Shown here one piece after another: positions 11,901 through 25,600 of a stretch of DNA of 64,000 nucleotides (position 1 is its first letter; the number at the start of each line of letters is the position of its first letter). Both the position numbers and the translations under genes were made by a program. The stretch is from assembly GCF_033807575.1 (NCBI RefSeq), contig NC_084729.1, positions 4,712,001-4,776,000 of the forward strand. The letters run 5' to 3'. Below the pieces are notes generated by a model, which was not told the origin of the DNA, made no database searches, and saw only the letters and a program-made list of their open reading frames with translations. This DNA comes from Cydia pomonella (Eukaryota; Arthropoda; Insecta; Lepidoptera; Tortricidae).

Positions 11901-14900
11901 GTATCTCACAGGTATGACCTAGTATTTACCCATGAGTACCGCTGTGAGGACTGTGTACTCGGGTTCAATCACCGGTTCAAGTTGGATAACCACATGACTA
12001 AGCACGCGCCTGTATATCACAGGTATGACCTAGTATTTACCCATGAGTACCGCTGTGAGGACTGTGTACTCGGGTTCAATCACCGGTTCAAGTTGGATAA
12101 CCACATGACTAAGCACGCGCCTGTATATCACAGGTATGACCTAGTATTTACTCACGAGTACCGCTGTGATGACTGCGTACTCGGGTTCAACCACCGGTTC
12201 AAGTTGGACAACCACATGACCAAGCTTGCGCCTGTAAGTATGTAACAGGTATGACCAAGTATTTACTGGCGAGTAACAGTGACTGCGAACTTGGATTCAA
12301 CTACTGGTTAAAACTGGATAACCACATGGCTAAGCACGTGCATGTAAGTGGGATCAACTTTTTACTATCAATCGTTGCCATGGTTACGGTTAGATCAGTA
12401 GTTGTTCTGTGGGAAAAACAACCTTTAAAATCTTAATTTTACTGTGTTTAACTTTATCAAAACTCTTTTATTTACCTAAAACCGTAATCGAGTGAAAGTT
12501 CAAAGTTTTGTTTGTATTTTAAAGTCTGTCAAGCCATTTCCGTCAGTAGCAAAGAGCGGCAAATTTAAAAAATGTAAACGCGAATATAGTAGCGTTATAA
12601 TAATTAATTTAATAAGTATCGTTAACACTCCCTTCGGTCGAGTTTTAATTTATCGCCACTCGTTACGAATTTCCTATTTTTCGCATTTGTATCGTAAATA
12701 ACTATTTTCCTTCTTTTGGCCTCAGAAGTACGTGGTTACAATATTTCGGGTTCCTCATGTACCGTGTATATCATTATTTTTGATTGAACAGTCAGCGGGC
12801 CCCGCGGAGTGCCCAGTGTGTCACGTCCGCTGCCGCGACGACCACGCCCTGGTCGCCCATAAGAGACGGCATCGGGTAAGGTTAGTACAGTATTATGTTA
12901 ACGGCACCAGTCATGGGACATTTGAAACAGAACATTTGGAGTATTATATTAAATTAAAAGTTGAATGTCTTGTTCGTTCTTTATGTTTTCAATGTATTTA
13001 ATGAAAGATACTGCAAATGGTTATAATATTATTAACAAATAAATACTATGTTTTCTGCTCCAGTCATGGGATGTATGGCGCTATTAATTTTAAAATAAAG
13101 AAAAATCAATGAAACATCAAATTTAAGCAGCTCTATTGCTCTTATTTATGGTAAAATGTTTCCTGTGTGTAAAAACTGATGATAAATATTTATTTTACTA
13201 AATTTGTCTATACCATCCCATTACTGGTGCCTGTTCCATTATAGGGGTGTTTACTATATTTTCACTTCTCATGTTCGTAAAATTGACTTTTACGTCGCTG
13301 CGCTAAACAAAGTTGCCACGTTCCGCCTCCGTCGAACAGAAAACTAGTATGCGCACCACGGGAAGAAACGTAGGACATTCCATCCCGCGTGTTTACCACC
13401 CTCGCCTTCGGCTCGCGTAACAACTTTACACGCGGCACTAATTTCCTACTTTTCCTCCCTTGGGACACAAATAACTATTCTACTCGTCGACTTTAATAGT
13501 TGAATTAATATTTCGTATACCAAATTATTGCGTACTTTTTATGTATGGGCTCCCCTACTCAACTATAATATTGATTTCGATATGCTGTAGTTTATGTCTT
13601 TTGTACTACATTTTTGTCTACTGAGATACCAATTTCTATTATTTAGGTTTTATAGTGAAAAAAAAATATAAGTTTGATGCCAATATACACAGATGGCGCT
13701 GCGTGGAGTGCGGGGAGCTGTGGTCGCGCGCGGCCGTGGCGGCCGACCACGCGGCGCGCGCGCACGGCGCCGCGCCCACGCACACGTGTCGCCGCTGCGG
13801 ACTCACTTTACAGTAATTATTTAGATAGATAATAGTACATTACGATACAAGTGCGAAAAATAGGAAATTCGAAACGAGTGGCGATAAATTAAAACACGAC
13901 CGAAGGGAGTGTTTTAAATCGACACGAGTTGCGAATTACCTATTCGCACATGTATCGTACAACGTTTTACAGTACATATGGCCCTTTAAATGTTCGACAC
14001 AGTAACGTAATATGCTACTTCTCGCACTAGTGTTATAAAGTAGCCCCATATGTACTGTAAACCATTTATTCGCTTGCCACAATACAGACATCTAAACAAA
14101 AAATAATACATAAAAACAATAGCAACACCAAAATAAAAATTAAATAAACAACAAAAAGCATCAATAAATAATGTGTGCTATGTGCGTTGCACCAAAACAA
14201 AAGGATTTTGGCTCAGTAATACGCTCCACTCTTTGGGTGAAGCACTGATAATTCTGCTAGAACCCAGATCACAAACAGATTAACGATGTAACATAAAAAC
14301 ATATATATATATATATATATATACATAAATAATTAGTAGCTTGCCTATAAAATAATAATACATGTCGTAGTATGGATTATGTAAACGTGTGGTGCGTGTT
14401 GGTGTATAATATTATATCAGATTTACACTAGTGTCACACAATATATAATACTGATGATGATGATGATATCCTCCCAGACGTATCCGTCGACGGCGACACC
14501 CGGATAAATCAGGTATTTTGTAAATGGGAGAATCAACTTTTTAGCGTCACTCGTTGCCATGGTTACGATTAGTTGTCCAGGGGACAAAAGTTCATTGAAA
14601 TACTGATTTTATGGTACTTAAATGTATCGAACTTGCGTTTTTGTGATCGTTATAACCAATGTCCATAATGGGCCCCCTACTAAGCATGTTAATAGAACGG
14701 CATACAACGTCTCTTCAAACAAACTGTGCCACTGTTGTCCCTTGGACAACGGGACAGGATAACAAAACAAAAAAAGTTGATTCACCCAAATTCGAACGTG
14801 ACTTGCGAAACCGAGTTTTGTTTTTAACTTCCGGCCGCAAGTCGTGCAGTAAAGCTCGCCGCTTGAGTCGTAAGTGTATGTGTAGGGAGGCTTGGGCCGA

Positions 14901-17900
14901 GATTTTCGAAGCTGGCGTTTGGCGTCAAGATCTTCGAGGCGTGCACTTTCGAAGTCGTTGAGACCAGTGTTGATCGCAGTTCGCCAGTCCGATCACCGAG
15001 TTGCAAGATCCTCCCACGACTCACACGAAAATAATTGTATTACCGTACAGAAATGACACTAGAAAACCGAAGTTTGACAGCGATTCAGGGACGAATTATG
15101 CTGTCCCTTTCTAATGTATGGCACTATCCCTTTCGACCATTTAGGGTTGGCAAAGTCAAGCTATCTTATCTGTGGTCGTGCACGTATACGGACGTCAAGT
15201 TATGTCGACCCTAATAATTGCTCGGAGCAATGCTGAGCCGAACGGAGCCGAGGAAAGCCGAAAAGAGGAGTGTCGCCCCACTGGTAGTGTGCAATTTAAT
15301 AGCAATGTATTTGTTTGTACTAGTCTAGGAAGACTAACTTTGTTCTATAAGTGAATTGGAACGAATTTAGTTTAAAAAGCAATGAAACAAAAAAAATGCT
15401 ACTTTATTTGGTTGATAAAAAGTTGTAATTAGATTACAATGTTTATGTACATTGTAATGTACATTGGGCTTTACGAAGCTAGAGTAAATTGAGTAAATAA
15501 TTTCTAAAAATAGGTTAAAGGTTAGGTTAGGTTAACAAACACCTACACAATATGGGTAAAATAGACAGCCCCATGTGCAGAGCGTGCGTGGAAGAAGAAG
15601 AAACAACAAAACATATTCTCCTAGACTGCAAACAGGTAGAAGTATACAGGAGCAAATACCTAGGGACTCCGTGCACACTAGGAGAGGCAATTAGCAACCT
15701 GAAAACTTTGCTAGGCTTCGTGGAGGAGCTGGGGTGGTTAGAGTAGCGCTACCTCGTTTCACGCAAAATAGGCACAATGGTTGTCGATTTGCGGAAAATG
15801 CCCAGAAGAACTAACTAACTAAGGTTAGGTTATAGTTTGGTCGTAGGCGACACCACATCAGTCTCAAGCAAGTTTAAATATGGGTCCATATTGGGTTGCA
15901 TAAAAGTTTAAGTCATATCTTTAATACGCATAACAACTTGTGTCATAATCATCATTGCGCATACAAATGAAAAGTCATATTATATTGTGTCATACGTTTT
16001 TAGCCATAATATGTGATAACATACATCGCAGTTGTCATATATTTTTTGTGCATACCTAACGAACCTAACCTAAAATTTTATGCGAATTAAATTTATGACT
16101 ATAAAAATTATGACAACTCATTTATGACAAAGCCGAGTTATGCTCAGGAAAAATTATGTTTAAAAATTTTATGATTTATGACTTACAATTTTATGCATAA
16201 AGTATTAAGTTATGACAATTAAAAATATGAAAAAAGTTGTTATGCGACCAGAGGGGTTAAAAATCAGCCAACCTAACCTAACTCTCCATGGTATTTGCAA
16301 TGACTACGTGTGACAATGTCATTATTAATGACAAATTTCTGTCAAAATATGACACTGCCTCACTTGGTTCTGTTCAAGTCGGGGAAAAGTTAGCTTAGAC
16401 AGACTACTATATATTAATATAATATTATAGTCAGAATAAAGCCATTTTGTCTTAGGTTAGTTTCCTAAGGTACTACATAATATAGTACTTATTAAGTTTA
16501 TTCTTTTTTATTTACCATGCCCTGACGGACATCTGCCATCTCTCTCTGGCTCTTGGCCATTATATTTATATCACGGCCATATTCACGTTCGTCCATTTCT
16601 GAATGTTCTTATGCTAAATGAACATCCTTCTTCCCCTTCCCCTTTTGCCATCAATTTTTCCTTCTAATATTAGTTGTAAGTAGTATATTAATTATATTAT
16701 ATTTGTCATTTCTGTATGTGTTATTAAGTTTGATGGAATTTAAAATATTGAAATCATTTTCAAATGGAACAGAGTTGCATTTCTTGTTGAGCAAAATTTT
16801 CAAACAAAGAAAAAACAACTCTATTACCTACGCTATAGGTTCCAATTTAATTGACAAGTTTTGTTTTTTTTTAGTCTTTGGGTGGTGCCCTATATTTTAT
16901 TAATTCATTTGTGTTTTAACAGGTCACTGGCAAAACTCCGGAACCACATGAAGAATCACGCGGAAAGGCAAAAGTGCGAGTTGTGCGGGAAAACGTTCAG
17001 AGATCGGTCGTCGCTGAGGACACATTTGTTGTAAGTTTTATTTAAATACTAAATACCGGTCTGGCTTAGTGGGTTGTAACCCTGCCTATGAAGCCAATGA
17101 TCCCGGGTTCCAATCCCGGTAAGGGCATTTATTTGTGCGATGACCACACATATTTGTTCCTGAATGTTTGTGCTTTCTATGTATACACCGTGTTTTTATT
17201 GAATTCCGTTAACTTCGGGGTATCGGTAAGTACGTTTAAGAAAACTAAACGGCATAGTTAATTAAAAAAAAAAAACAAAAAAATGTGTTTTTTTTTAACT
17301 ATTTTTTTTTTATAAAAAGTAATTAAATGTTGCATATAGCGTTGTTGTAACACGGGCATTACATTTAACTCAACCAAACAATTGGAAACTCTGACATATT
17401 ATGGTCTTTTCGAACAAGAAAACACCCATGACTCAGGAACAAATATCCATGCTCATCACACGAATAAATGCCGTTACCACGATTTGTTCAATACTCAATA
17501 CATTTATTGCACATAATGGTTAAATACAGGTGGTAATCTTAATTCTATGTTCTCACATTATGTACCCTGTTGGGCGCAGCAAATATGGAGAAAGGCACTA
17601 TGTAATCTAATATTATTTTATATACATTAACTATATTTTTAAAACTTATCATTTAAAAAATCATTTAAGGAGTAGTAATTTTTAGAAATCAGTAGCATTT
17701 GAACCCGGAACCATCAGCTTCGTAGGCAGGGTCACTACCCACTAGGCCAAACCGGTCGTCAAAATGATAATAGTTATAATACAAAATCGTTTGTCCGCAG
17801 CATCCACAGCGGAGAGAAAGAATACTCATGTCCCCATTGCGACAAACGGTTCCTGTTCAAGAAGGCCATGGAAGTACATTTGGTCACGCACGCCGCGCCC

Positions 17901-20900
17901 GCCCAGCTCTACTGCCTTGAGGTAATCCTTGACTGGCTTATGGAGTCCCAAGAATTATCAGCTCTTTCATACAAGTATTATTAATTGCGTGAGGTCTTTT
18001 TGAGGATTTTTGACCCCTCCCCCCCCCTCACTCCCTTTGGTAAGATTTGTCTGGACTTAGTGTTGTGAATTTAAACTTCGAGGCGTAAACTACAAGAGTC
18101 GAGTTGCAACTGCTGACTCTAGAAGCCTTGAACCTTAAAGTCTCGACCGTATAAGCCTCAAATTAATAAGTTCCCGTTGCTGTTTACGATCACAGAAACC
18201 TCGAGTCTTAAGGCCTCAAGCTTTAAAGCCTCCTAAGCTTTTCAGGTTTAAGTCTATACCAATGTCCTTGAAATTGATGTTAATTAAACAGTTTTTTAAG
18301 AAAGACTATTTGTTTTAGTCAAGTAAGAAAAATATATGTTCATATTAATTATATTTCAAAGACCGTGGTTGTACTCGATACATGATTGAACGAAATCGGC
18401 TCGATAGAAAATAATTGCAAAGATTGGTCTTAAAATCACAATTAAACGTTTTGACTTATGGGTCTGCAATTAAAATCACAATTACAAAACATTTATATCT
18501 AAACCGCTGTTGAGTAAAATATTACACTAATAATCCACTTTTTTTTATTTAAATATTTTTCTAATTATTCCCTTGCCCAGGCCCAGTAACATGCGACAGT
18601 GCTATCTCATTTACTCCGATACAAATAGACACTGTGCGCGCTTTAAGTATTGACAGCCTCTTAAAAGCTTTTAACGAATTAGATCAATCTATGCCATATT
18701 TGATAGTTATACAGGGTGCCCGTGAGGACGAGAGATTTTCGACAGCATAATCCTAATGTTATTAGATTTACAAAATATTATATAATTATTTGTAAAATAG
18801 GGAAAAAAAGAAAAAATAAATTCGGACTTTATCACAGACTTTCACTGCAGATCAATTTTATGAGTGCCATCAGTCTTTTTGCGATCCGTCATCTCTCACT
18901 ACACCCAGATCTGATCAATCTGATCAATCACTGTCCGATTTCGCCATATTTTAGTCTAGAACAGGGGTTCCCAATCTTTTTCAACCTGCGGCGCAGTTAC
19001 AAGTTTAGTATTTTGCAACGGCGCCCTGCCCTAGCTAAGTTGTTAGGTTAGGTTACTTAGGATATATAGGAAAAAAATAAAACATCCACAATATGGTAGA
19101 CTGGTAGAGAATGCCTCGTGGCATTAAGTCCGCCTTTTGTACTATAAGATTGTTTTCTTTTGTGCAATAAAGATTAAATTAATTAATAAATATGAATTGA
19201 AACAGAATACACCAAAATAAGTTTTTCTTCTTAAAAACAATAATAAAATACGTTATTTTACTCAGTCAAATCAATGTGACGGGTGAGCTTGGTGATCTCC
19301 GCACAGTTTTTCAAAGCGGGGAATAAGACTTGACACTGCTACTCTCATTTCTTGCTCCACATTGATTCTTGAGCGATATTTATTTTTTATTACAGCTACA
19401 GCTGAAAATCCAGCTTCACATAAATATGATGTTGCAAACGGAATGAAAACTCTCAAAGCTTTTGAAGTTAAATTTTGATATTCATTTTGAATCAATAACC
19501 AAAATTCCACCAAATCGGAACTAGTGAATCTAGTTTTAAGGCTGTTGTCGCAAGAGAGTTCAATGAGACTCTTCATCTTGTGATGTGAATCCTGGTGGAG
19601 CTTGAGCATGGAAAGGACCTTGGATCCACGAAAATTTTTCGTACATCATCCGGTGGTGTTCCGTGAAAATGGCCATCAGGTCTTGTGAGACAACCAGTTT
19701 TTTAGATGCCGCATATTTATATAATTGCGGGAAGCAATCTTGACCGCTGTCTTCATTCATTTTTTGTATCCAAAACTGCAGTTTCTTTCTAAACGCCGCA
19801 ATCCTCTCCGATAGTTTTAGAATGTGCGTGTTGTTGCCTTGCAGAGACAGATTTAAATTATTTAGTTTCTCAAATATATCGCACAAATATGCTAATTTTA
19901 GCAATAATTCTGGCTCGGTAAAATATTTGGCATTTTCATGACGTTCTTGTTGTAAAAAAGTGCCAATTTCTTCGTGTAATTCAAATACACGAAATAAGAC
20001 ATTTGAAAAGCCACCGTGAATTGCAGTAATACAGCAGTGCCGTATGTTCAGCCCCCATATCAATGCATAGTTTTTTTTTAAAAGTCTGGCCTTTAGAGGC
20101 CTAGTTTTTATGTAGTTTACTGCACCAATTATACATTAAATAATAAATAAATAAATAAATAAATATTATAGGACATTATTACACAAATTGACTAAGTCCC
20201 ACAGTAAGCTCAATAAGGCTTGTGTTGAGGGTACTTAGACAACGATATATATAATATATAAATACTTAAATACATAGAAAACACCCATGACTCAGGAACA
20301 AATATCCATGCTCATCACACGAATAAATGCCCTTACCAGGATTTGAACCCGGGACCATCGGCTTCGTAGGCAGGGTCACTACCCACTAGGCCAGACCGGT
20401 CGTCAAAACATTCCAGTACTTGATTCAGTTCAGAGCTCATTGATTTTGATGCAAGAGCTTCCCTATGGATAATGCAATGGGTCCACATAGCATTCGGTGC
20501 TTTATTACGAATAAGCGCTTGTAATCCCCCATACCTGCCAGACATGGATCGAGCACCATCAGTACATACACCGATACACGTTTTCCAATCCAAACCATTT
20601 TCTGCAATAAACTTGTCAACAATTTCAAACAAGTCTTGGGCCTTCGCACTTTCGGTAATACTTTTGCAGAATAGAAGGTCTTCGACAATAATATTGTCAG
20701 TCAGAAAGCGTACATAGCAAATAAGTTGTGCATCATTATTACTGTCAGTATCCTCATCAAGTTGCAAACCAAAATCTTTGCTTTTATTTTTTTCTATTAA
20801 TTGGTAATTGACATCCTCAGCTATGTCATGGATTTTTCGACTGACCATATTATTAGATAAGGGTACTTTGGAGATTAATTTTCCAGCCGTTTCTCCCACC

Positions 20901-22604
20901 ATAATATATTATTTACCGATGCGAGCGCTCAAATAGGTACCCGCGAATATTTGTGGTTTCGGATAATGATAGAACTCACGGCGCCCCTCTTTACTTTCTA
21001 CGGCGCACCAGGGCGCCGCGGCGCACACTTTGGGAACCCCTGGTCTAGAAACATAGTTTAATTTAATGTAATTTTCTCGCAATAGGCAGTATTACTGCAA
21101 TGTTCTGCCGCCAGAGTGCAGCCAAGTGATATTCCCCCTTAAGCTAAGTGATATTTGGTGTAGATTCTTTGTTAGGACCTTAATTAGACGTTTAATGTGT
21201 GTTTCAGTGTGACATGACGTTCAAGAACCGCATGTCGTATTATCAGCACAAGAAGTACAACTTGAAGCACATCGACCCCGAGAAACTGAAGTGAGTCCAA
21301 ACATTATTTTGACGACCGATTTGGCCTAGTGGGTAGTGACCCTGCCTACGAAGCTGATGGTCCCGGGTTCAAATCCTGGTAAGGGCATTTATTCGTGTGA
21401 CGAGCATGGATATTTGTTCCTGAGTCATGGGTGTTTTCTATGTATTTAAGTATTTATAAATATTTATATATTATATATATCGTTGTCTAAGTACCCTCAA
21501 CACAAGCCTTATTGAGCTTACTGTGGGACTTAGTCAATTTGTGTAATAATGTCCTATAATATTTATTTATTTATTATTATGAACTTATGAATATTACTCT
21601 CGCTCCGGATCGTACCTGGACCAATAGATCTTGGCAATTGGGTACTTGACACATGTTGAATATTATAACAAAATTTTGTTAAATGGATAGAAAATGAGCC
21701 ATCCATTATAAAAAAGTGGAATTTAAAAAAATATATTGAGATTATAAAAAAATACAAGGCTCCGAAATCTCAAAAGAATATTTTTTTGTCTTTCAAAAAT
21801 AGAAAAGAAAATGGTACCATTCGATTCCTTACATATTATTGAAAAATAAATTTTATGACAACTATACACATAAACGCAATATTTCAGGGTCAAAATGGCA
21901 ATTTCCTTGATCTTTCACACATTTAGGACAGACTTATATGATGTGACGTCACATCACCTTATCATTTTGTTAGAGGCGTTTCAATCGTCGAGTGTGAGCG
22001 TCAGACTTTAACTCTCATTTCTGATCTTTGTGTTGCTTAAATGCCATGAGTCCTATATAGACATTTGATCCTCAGGAAAATCAAGATCGTTTGACATTAT
22101 TTACAAAAAACAGTCAAGTAGCCAATTTGACGGGGCAACGCTGCCATTGTCCTAGGAACGTTGGGGTTGGCTACGATCCAGTCGTTGCAGTGGCTTAAGA
22201 GTGAAGAATAGCTTTTTGAATCTAACGAAATAACGGTAATTAGGGTTCCGTAGCCAAATGGCAAAAACGGAACCCTTATGGATTCGTCATGTCTGTCTGT
22301 CCGTTCGTATGACACAGCCACTTTTTTCCGAAACTATAAGAACTATACTGTTGAAACTTGGTAAGTAGATGTATTCTGTGAATCGCATTAAGGTTTTCAC
22401 ACAAAAATAGAAAAAATAAAACAATACATTTTGGGGGTTCCCCATACTTAGAACTGAAAATCAAATATTTTTTTTCATCAAACCCATCCAACCCACGTGT
22501 GGGGTATCTATGGATAGGTCTTCAAAAATGATATTGAGGTTTCTAATATAATTTTTTTCTGAATTGAATAGTTTGCGCGAGAGACACTTCCAAAGTGGTA
22601 AATT

Positions 22605-22641
<37 letters not shown>

Positions 22642-25600
22642 TGTAACTTCTAAAATAAGGAAATGATAAAACTAAAATAAATATATGATGTACATTACCA
22701 TGCAAACTTCCCCCGAAAATTGGTTTGAATGAGATCTAGTAAGTAGTATTTGGTTTTATACGTCATAAATGGTACGGAACTCTTCATGGGTGAGTCCGAC
22801 TTGCACTTGGCCGTTTATTATTTCTATGAAATTCTATTTCTGGAGAAAACTGTTCATTAACTAAATCTTAACAAATCATTTTGATTTTGATGTCGATCGC
22901 TTCAGCATAATATATTCTAGGTTTATAGATTTCGCCTTTTTTGAGAACGCAACCTAATTCTGTTTGGGGTTTTTAGGATTGGCTAGAGTATTAGTTGCCT
23001 GTGGAAAGAAAAGTACAGTCAGCGATAAAAGCTTGTACCGAAAATGATTTTTTTGCAAAAAAAATATTTTAACTATAGTATCTGAAATTGAATAAAGTGT
23101 GTTCATCTTACATAAATCGGTATGTACTTACAATCACTTGTCGATTTTATAAAATTACTATTTTTATGTCTAAATGGTAAATGAACTACACATTTTTATT
23201 GATATTCGGTCCCGTCAGCAAGGCGACAATAGTAGCACAGTTGCTTAGAAAAACTCTTGTTGTGTTGTTTTGTATTTTTGTTGTTGTTATTGTAGTATTA
23301 CCGTGCTTGGTAGAATCTACTGTGGTAGTTATAAGCCTTTTCTACAACAGGTCATCGGGCACAAAAAATGTGGTAGTTTTTGTCAAAAATGCATGTTTCG
23401 TAAATACAAATGCAATAAATCTAGGTCACCCAGGCGACCGTATCTATGGCAACGAGTGACAAGAAAAAGTTAATTCACTCGTATTGAATAGGGAGCGTGC
23501 ATGAACGTAATGAATGTAGGAGGCAGCACAGGAGCCGTCAGATTTTTGGCGCGAGGCGTAAATGTGATGTTTATTGTTCCGATGTAGCCCACAAGATGGC
23601 AGAACCTACTATGCACAAGAAAACAAGTGGCGTGTAAATGTACATGTTTATTGTTCCGATTCAGGCCACAAGATGGCAGACCCTCCAACGCGCACGGTCC
23701 CTATATGTTTTTGTCACATTCCAGGTACAAGTGTCCCCTGTGCGACAAGAAGTTCCTGAAAGCTGCGAGGCTGGAGGAGCACAACTTCGCTGTGCATCTC
23801 AAAGTGACGCCGATACGCTGCACCATGCCCGACTGCGACTTTGTAGGTTTACTTTTTAATAACGTAAAATATTTGTTTTTTTTTTTATTTGCGTTAATTT
23901 CGAGGGTGCATTCCTGAGCTTAAATTAAGTAACTTTCTCAAAGACACCGATATTCTAATTAACTCCATTTCGGAGATAATCAATCATTAATTTTTATCTT
24001 ATAAGGCCCTTACGAGCGTGTACACTTGCCTTAGGGCCTGTTTACTTATTGATTAGTGTTTAGTACGAGTTCATACATTTGCTACTAAACGTAAGTACTA
24101 TCTCGGACGATCGACGTTCGAAATGACATTGATATGTCACAGTTTTCAATTGTTTGGTTGAGTTAAATGTAATTCCCGTGTTACAACAACGCTATATGCA
24201 ACATTTAGTTACTTTTTATAAAAATAAAAATAATAAAAAAAACAAAAATATATATTTTTTTAATTAACAATGCCATTTAGTTCCCTCAAACGTACTTACC
24301 GATACCCCGAAGTTAACGAAATTCAATAAAAACACGGTGTATATGAGGCTTGTTCTATAAAAAAAAGTCTGTATCTTTAGGTATTTAAAAAAAGGTAAAC
24401 AAACAATTTGTAAATTTTCGGGTAGTTTTAATATTTATTGGTTAACCAAATACAAACCCGCCTGGATCTGTCACTGAACGGCCTGACTTTAACCTACATT
24501 ATTTGATCATGTAATGTTTTCATCTACCCTCAACTGGCTTAAGGAGCCATTTGAGGGTAGATTTTGTTTACCTTTTTTTAAATACCTAAAGATAGAGACT
24601 ATAGTACCGTAATCAACTCTCTGCAAAAGACATTGCAACTGAATTGTTGCAATAACTCGCCGTGTGCTATAGTATACATTTTCTATTGTTATTTGTGTCC
24701 CAAGTGAGGAAAAGTAGGAAATTGCGTGCCGCGTGTAAAATTGTTACCCGAGCCGAAGGCGAGGGTGGCAAACACGCGAGATGGAATGTCCTACGTTTCC
24801 GTGGTGCGCATACTATTTTTCTGCTCGACGGAGGCGGAAAGCCGCAACTTCGTTTATCACAGCGGGAGCATAGTTGACGCTTTCCGCCCGGAGGGCAGAA
24901 AAATGATTTTTACGCCTAAGAACCTTATAGCCACCACGATACAGTCGCTTTTTGAACGACATTGTTGGTTTGCCATGCGCTCACAACGGGAGCTTGCCGT
25001 TCGCATAAAAGAAACAATGGCTTTAGTTTAACAGATTAGGGTCTTAGGCAAATCATTTGAGAAAATTAATACTATACCTGCCTTACCTCCGCACTCAGTA
25101 CTGACCCTGCCTACGAAGCAGATGGTCCCGGGTTCAAATCCTGGTAAGGGCATTTATTCGTGTGATGAGCATCGATATTTGTTCCTGAGTCATGGTTGTT
25201 TTCTATGTATTTAAGTATTTATAAATATTTATATATTATATATATCGTTGTCTAAGTACCCTCAACACAAGCCTTATTGAGCTTACTGTGTGACTTAGTC
25301 AATTTGTCTAATAATGTCCTATAATATTTATTTTAGTGGTGGCCGTTGATTCAACGAACTAGTTGATAAAACGTTCTTCGTTCGTCAACGAACGAAACGT
25401 TTTGTATAACAGACTCAACTAGTTGACGACTTTAACGTACAAACGTAATTGAAATGGAACGCTAAGCTAATGGCATGGCAGTATAGTTCCTTTGATTTTG
25501 ATATATCTCGTTTGCTATCCCTTGCAGGCGTGCTCATCGCGGCCAGTTCTGCGCACGCACATACGCATGGTGCACCGCAACCTGCGCTTCGTGCGCAACC

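Larger units (their letters stand above)
18962..21042 (-). mobile_element. hAT transposon (ZBED5/SCAND3-like), decayed, in intron 10
   Basis: TIRs CAGGGGTTCCCAA at both ends, flanked by the perfect 8-bp target duplication GTCTAGAA (18954-18961 and 21043-21050). The 2081-bp body carries a broken hAT transposase on the minus strand and later insertions: a SINE (20140-20408) and a LINE tail (19081-19190). Complete boundaries and the target duplication make this one of the best-supported elements in the window. Confidence 0.95.

Noticed and set aside
12876..12880. GTAAGG as the exon 7 donor
   Set aside because: It would leave phase 0, and joined to exon 8 at the same acceptor it would destroy finger 3; the GTTAGT donor five bases later fits the finger frame.
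15510..15540. AGGTTAGGTTAGGTT resembling the TTAGG insect telomere repeat
   Set aside because: Only a few imperfect units beside a LINE fragment; similar short runs occur near 16280 and 19040, so this is ordinary repeat context, not a telomere.
21302..21390. tRNA-like A and B boxes
   Set aside because: The B box is followed by a SINE body and tail, the cloverleaf is not complete, and several copies share the same body; therefore SINE heads, not tRNA genes.
23181..23459. 92-codon frame with a hydrophobic stretch
   Set aside because: Intronic, AT-rich, not recognisable and without splice or promoter context; Phe/Val/Ile-rich frames are expected by chance here.
24662..25031. Frames of 71 and 101 codons
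   Set aside because: They fall in a dispersed repeat whose other copy (13259-13475) does not conserve the frame.
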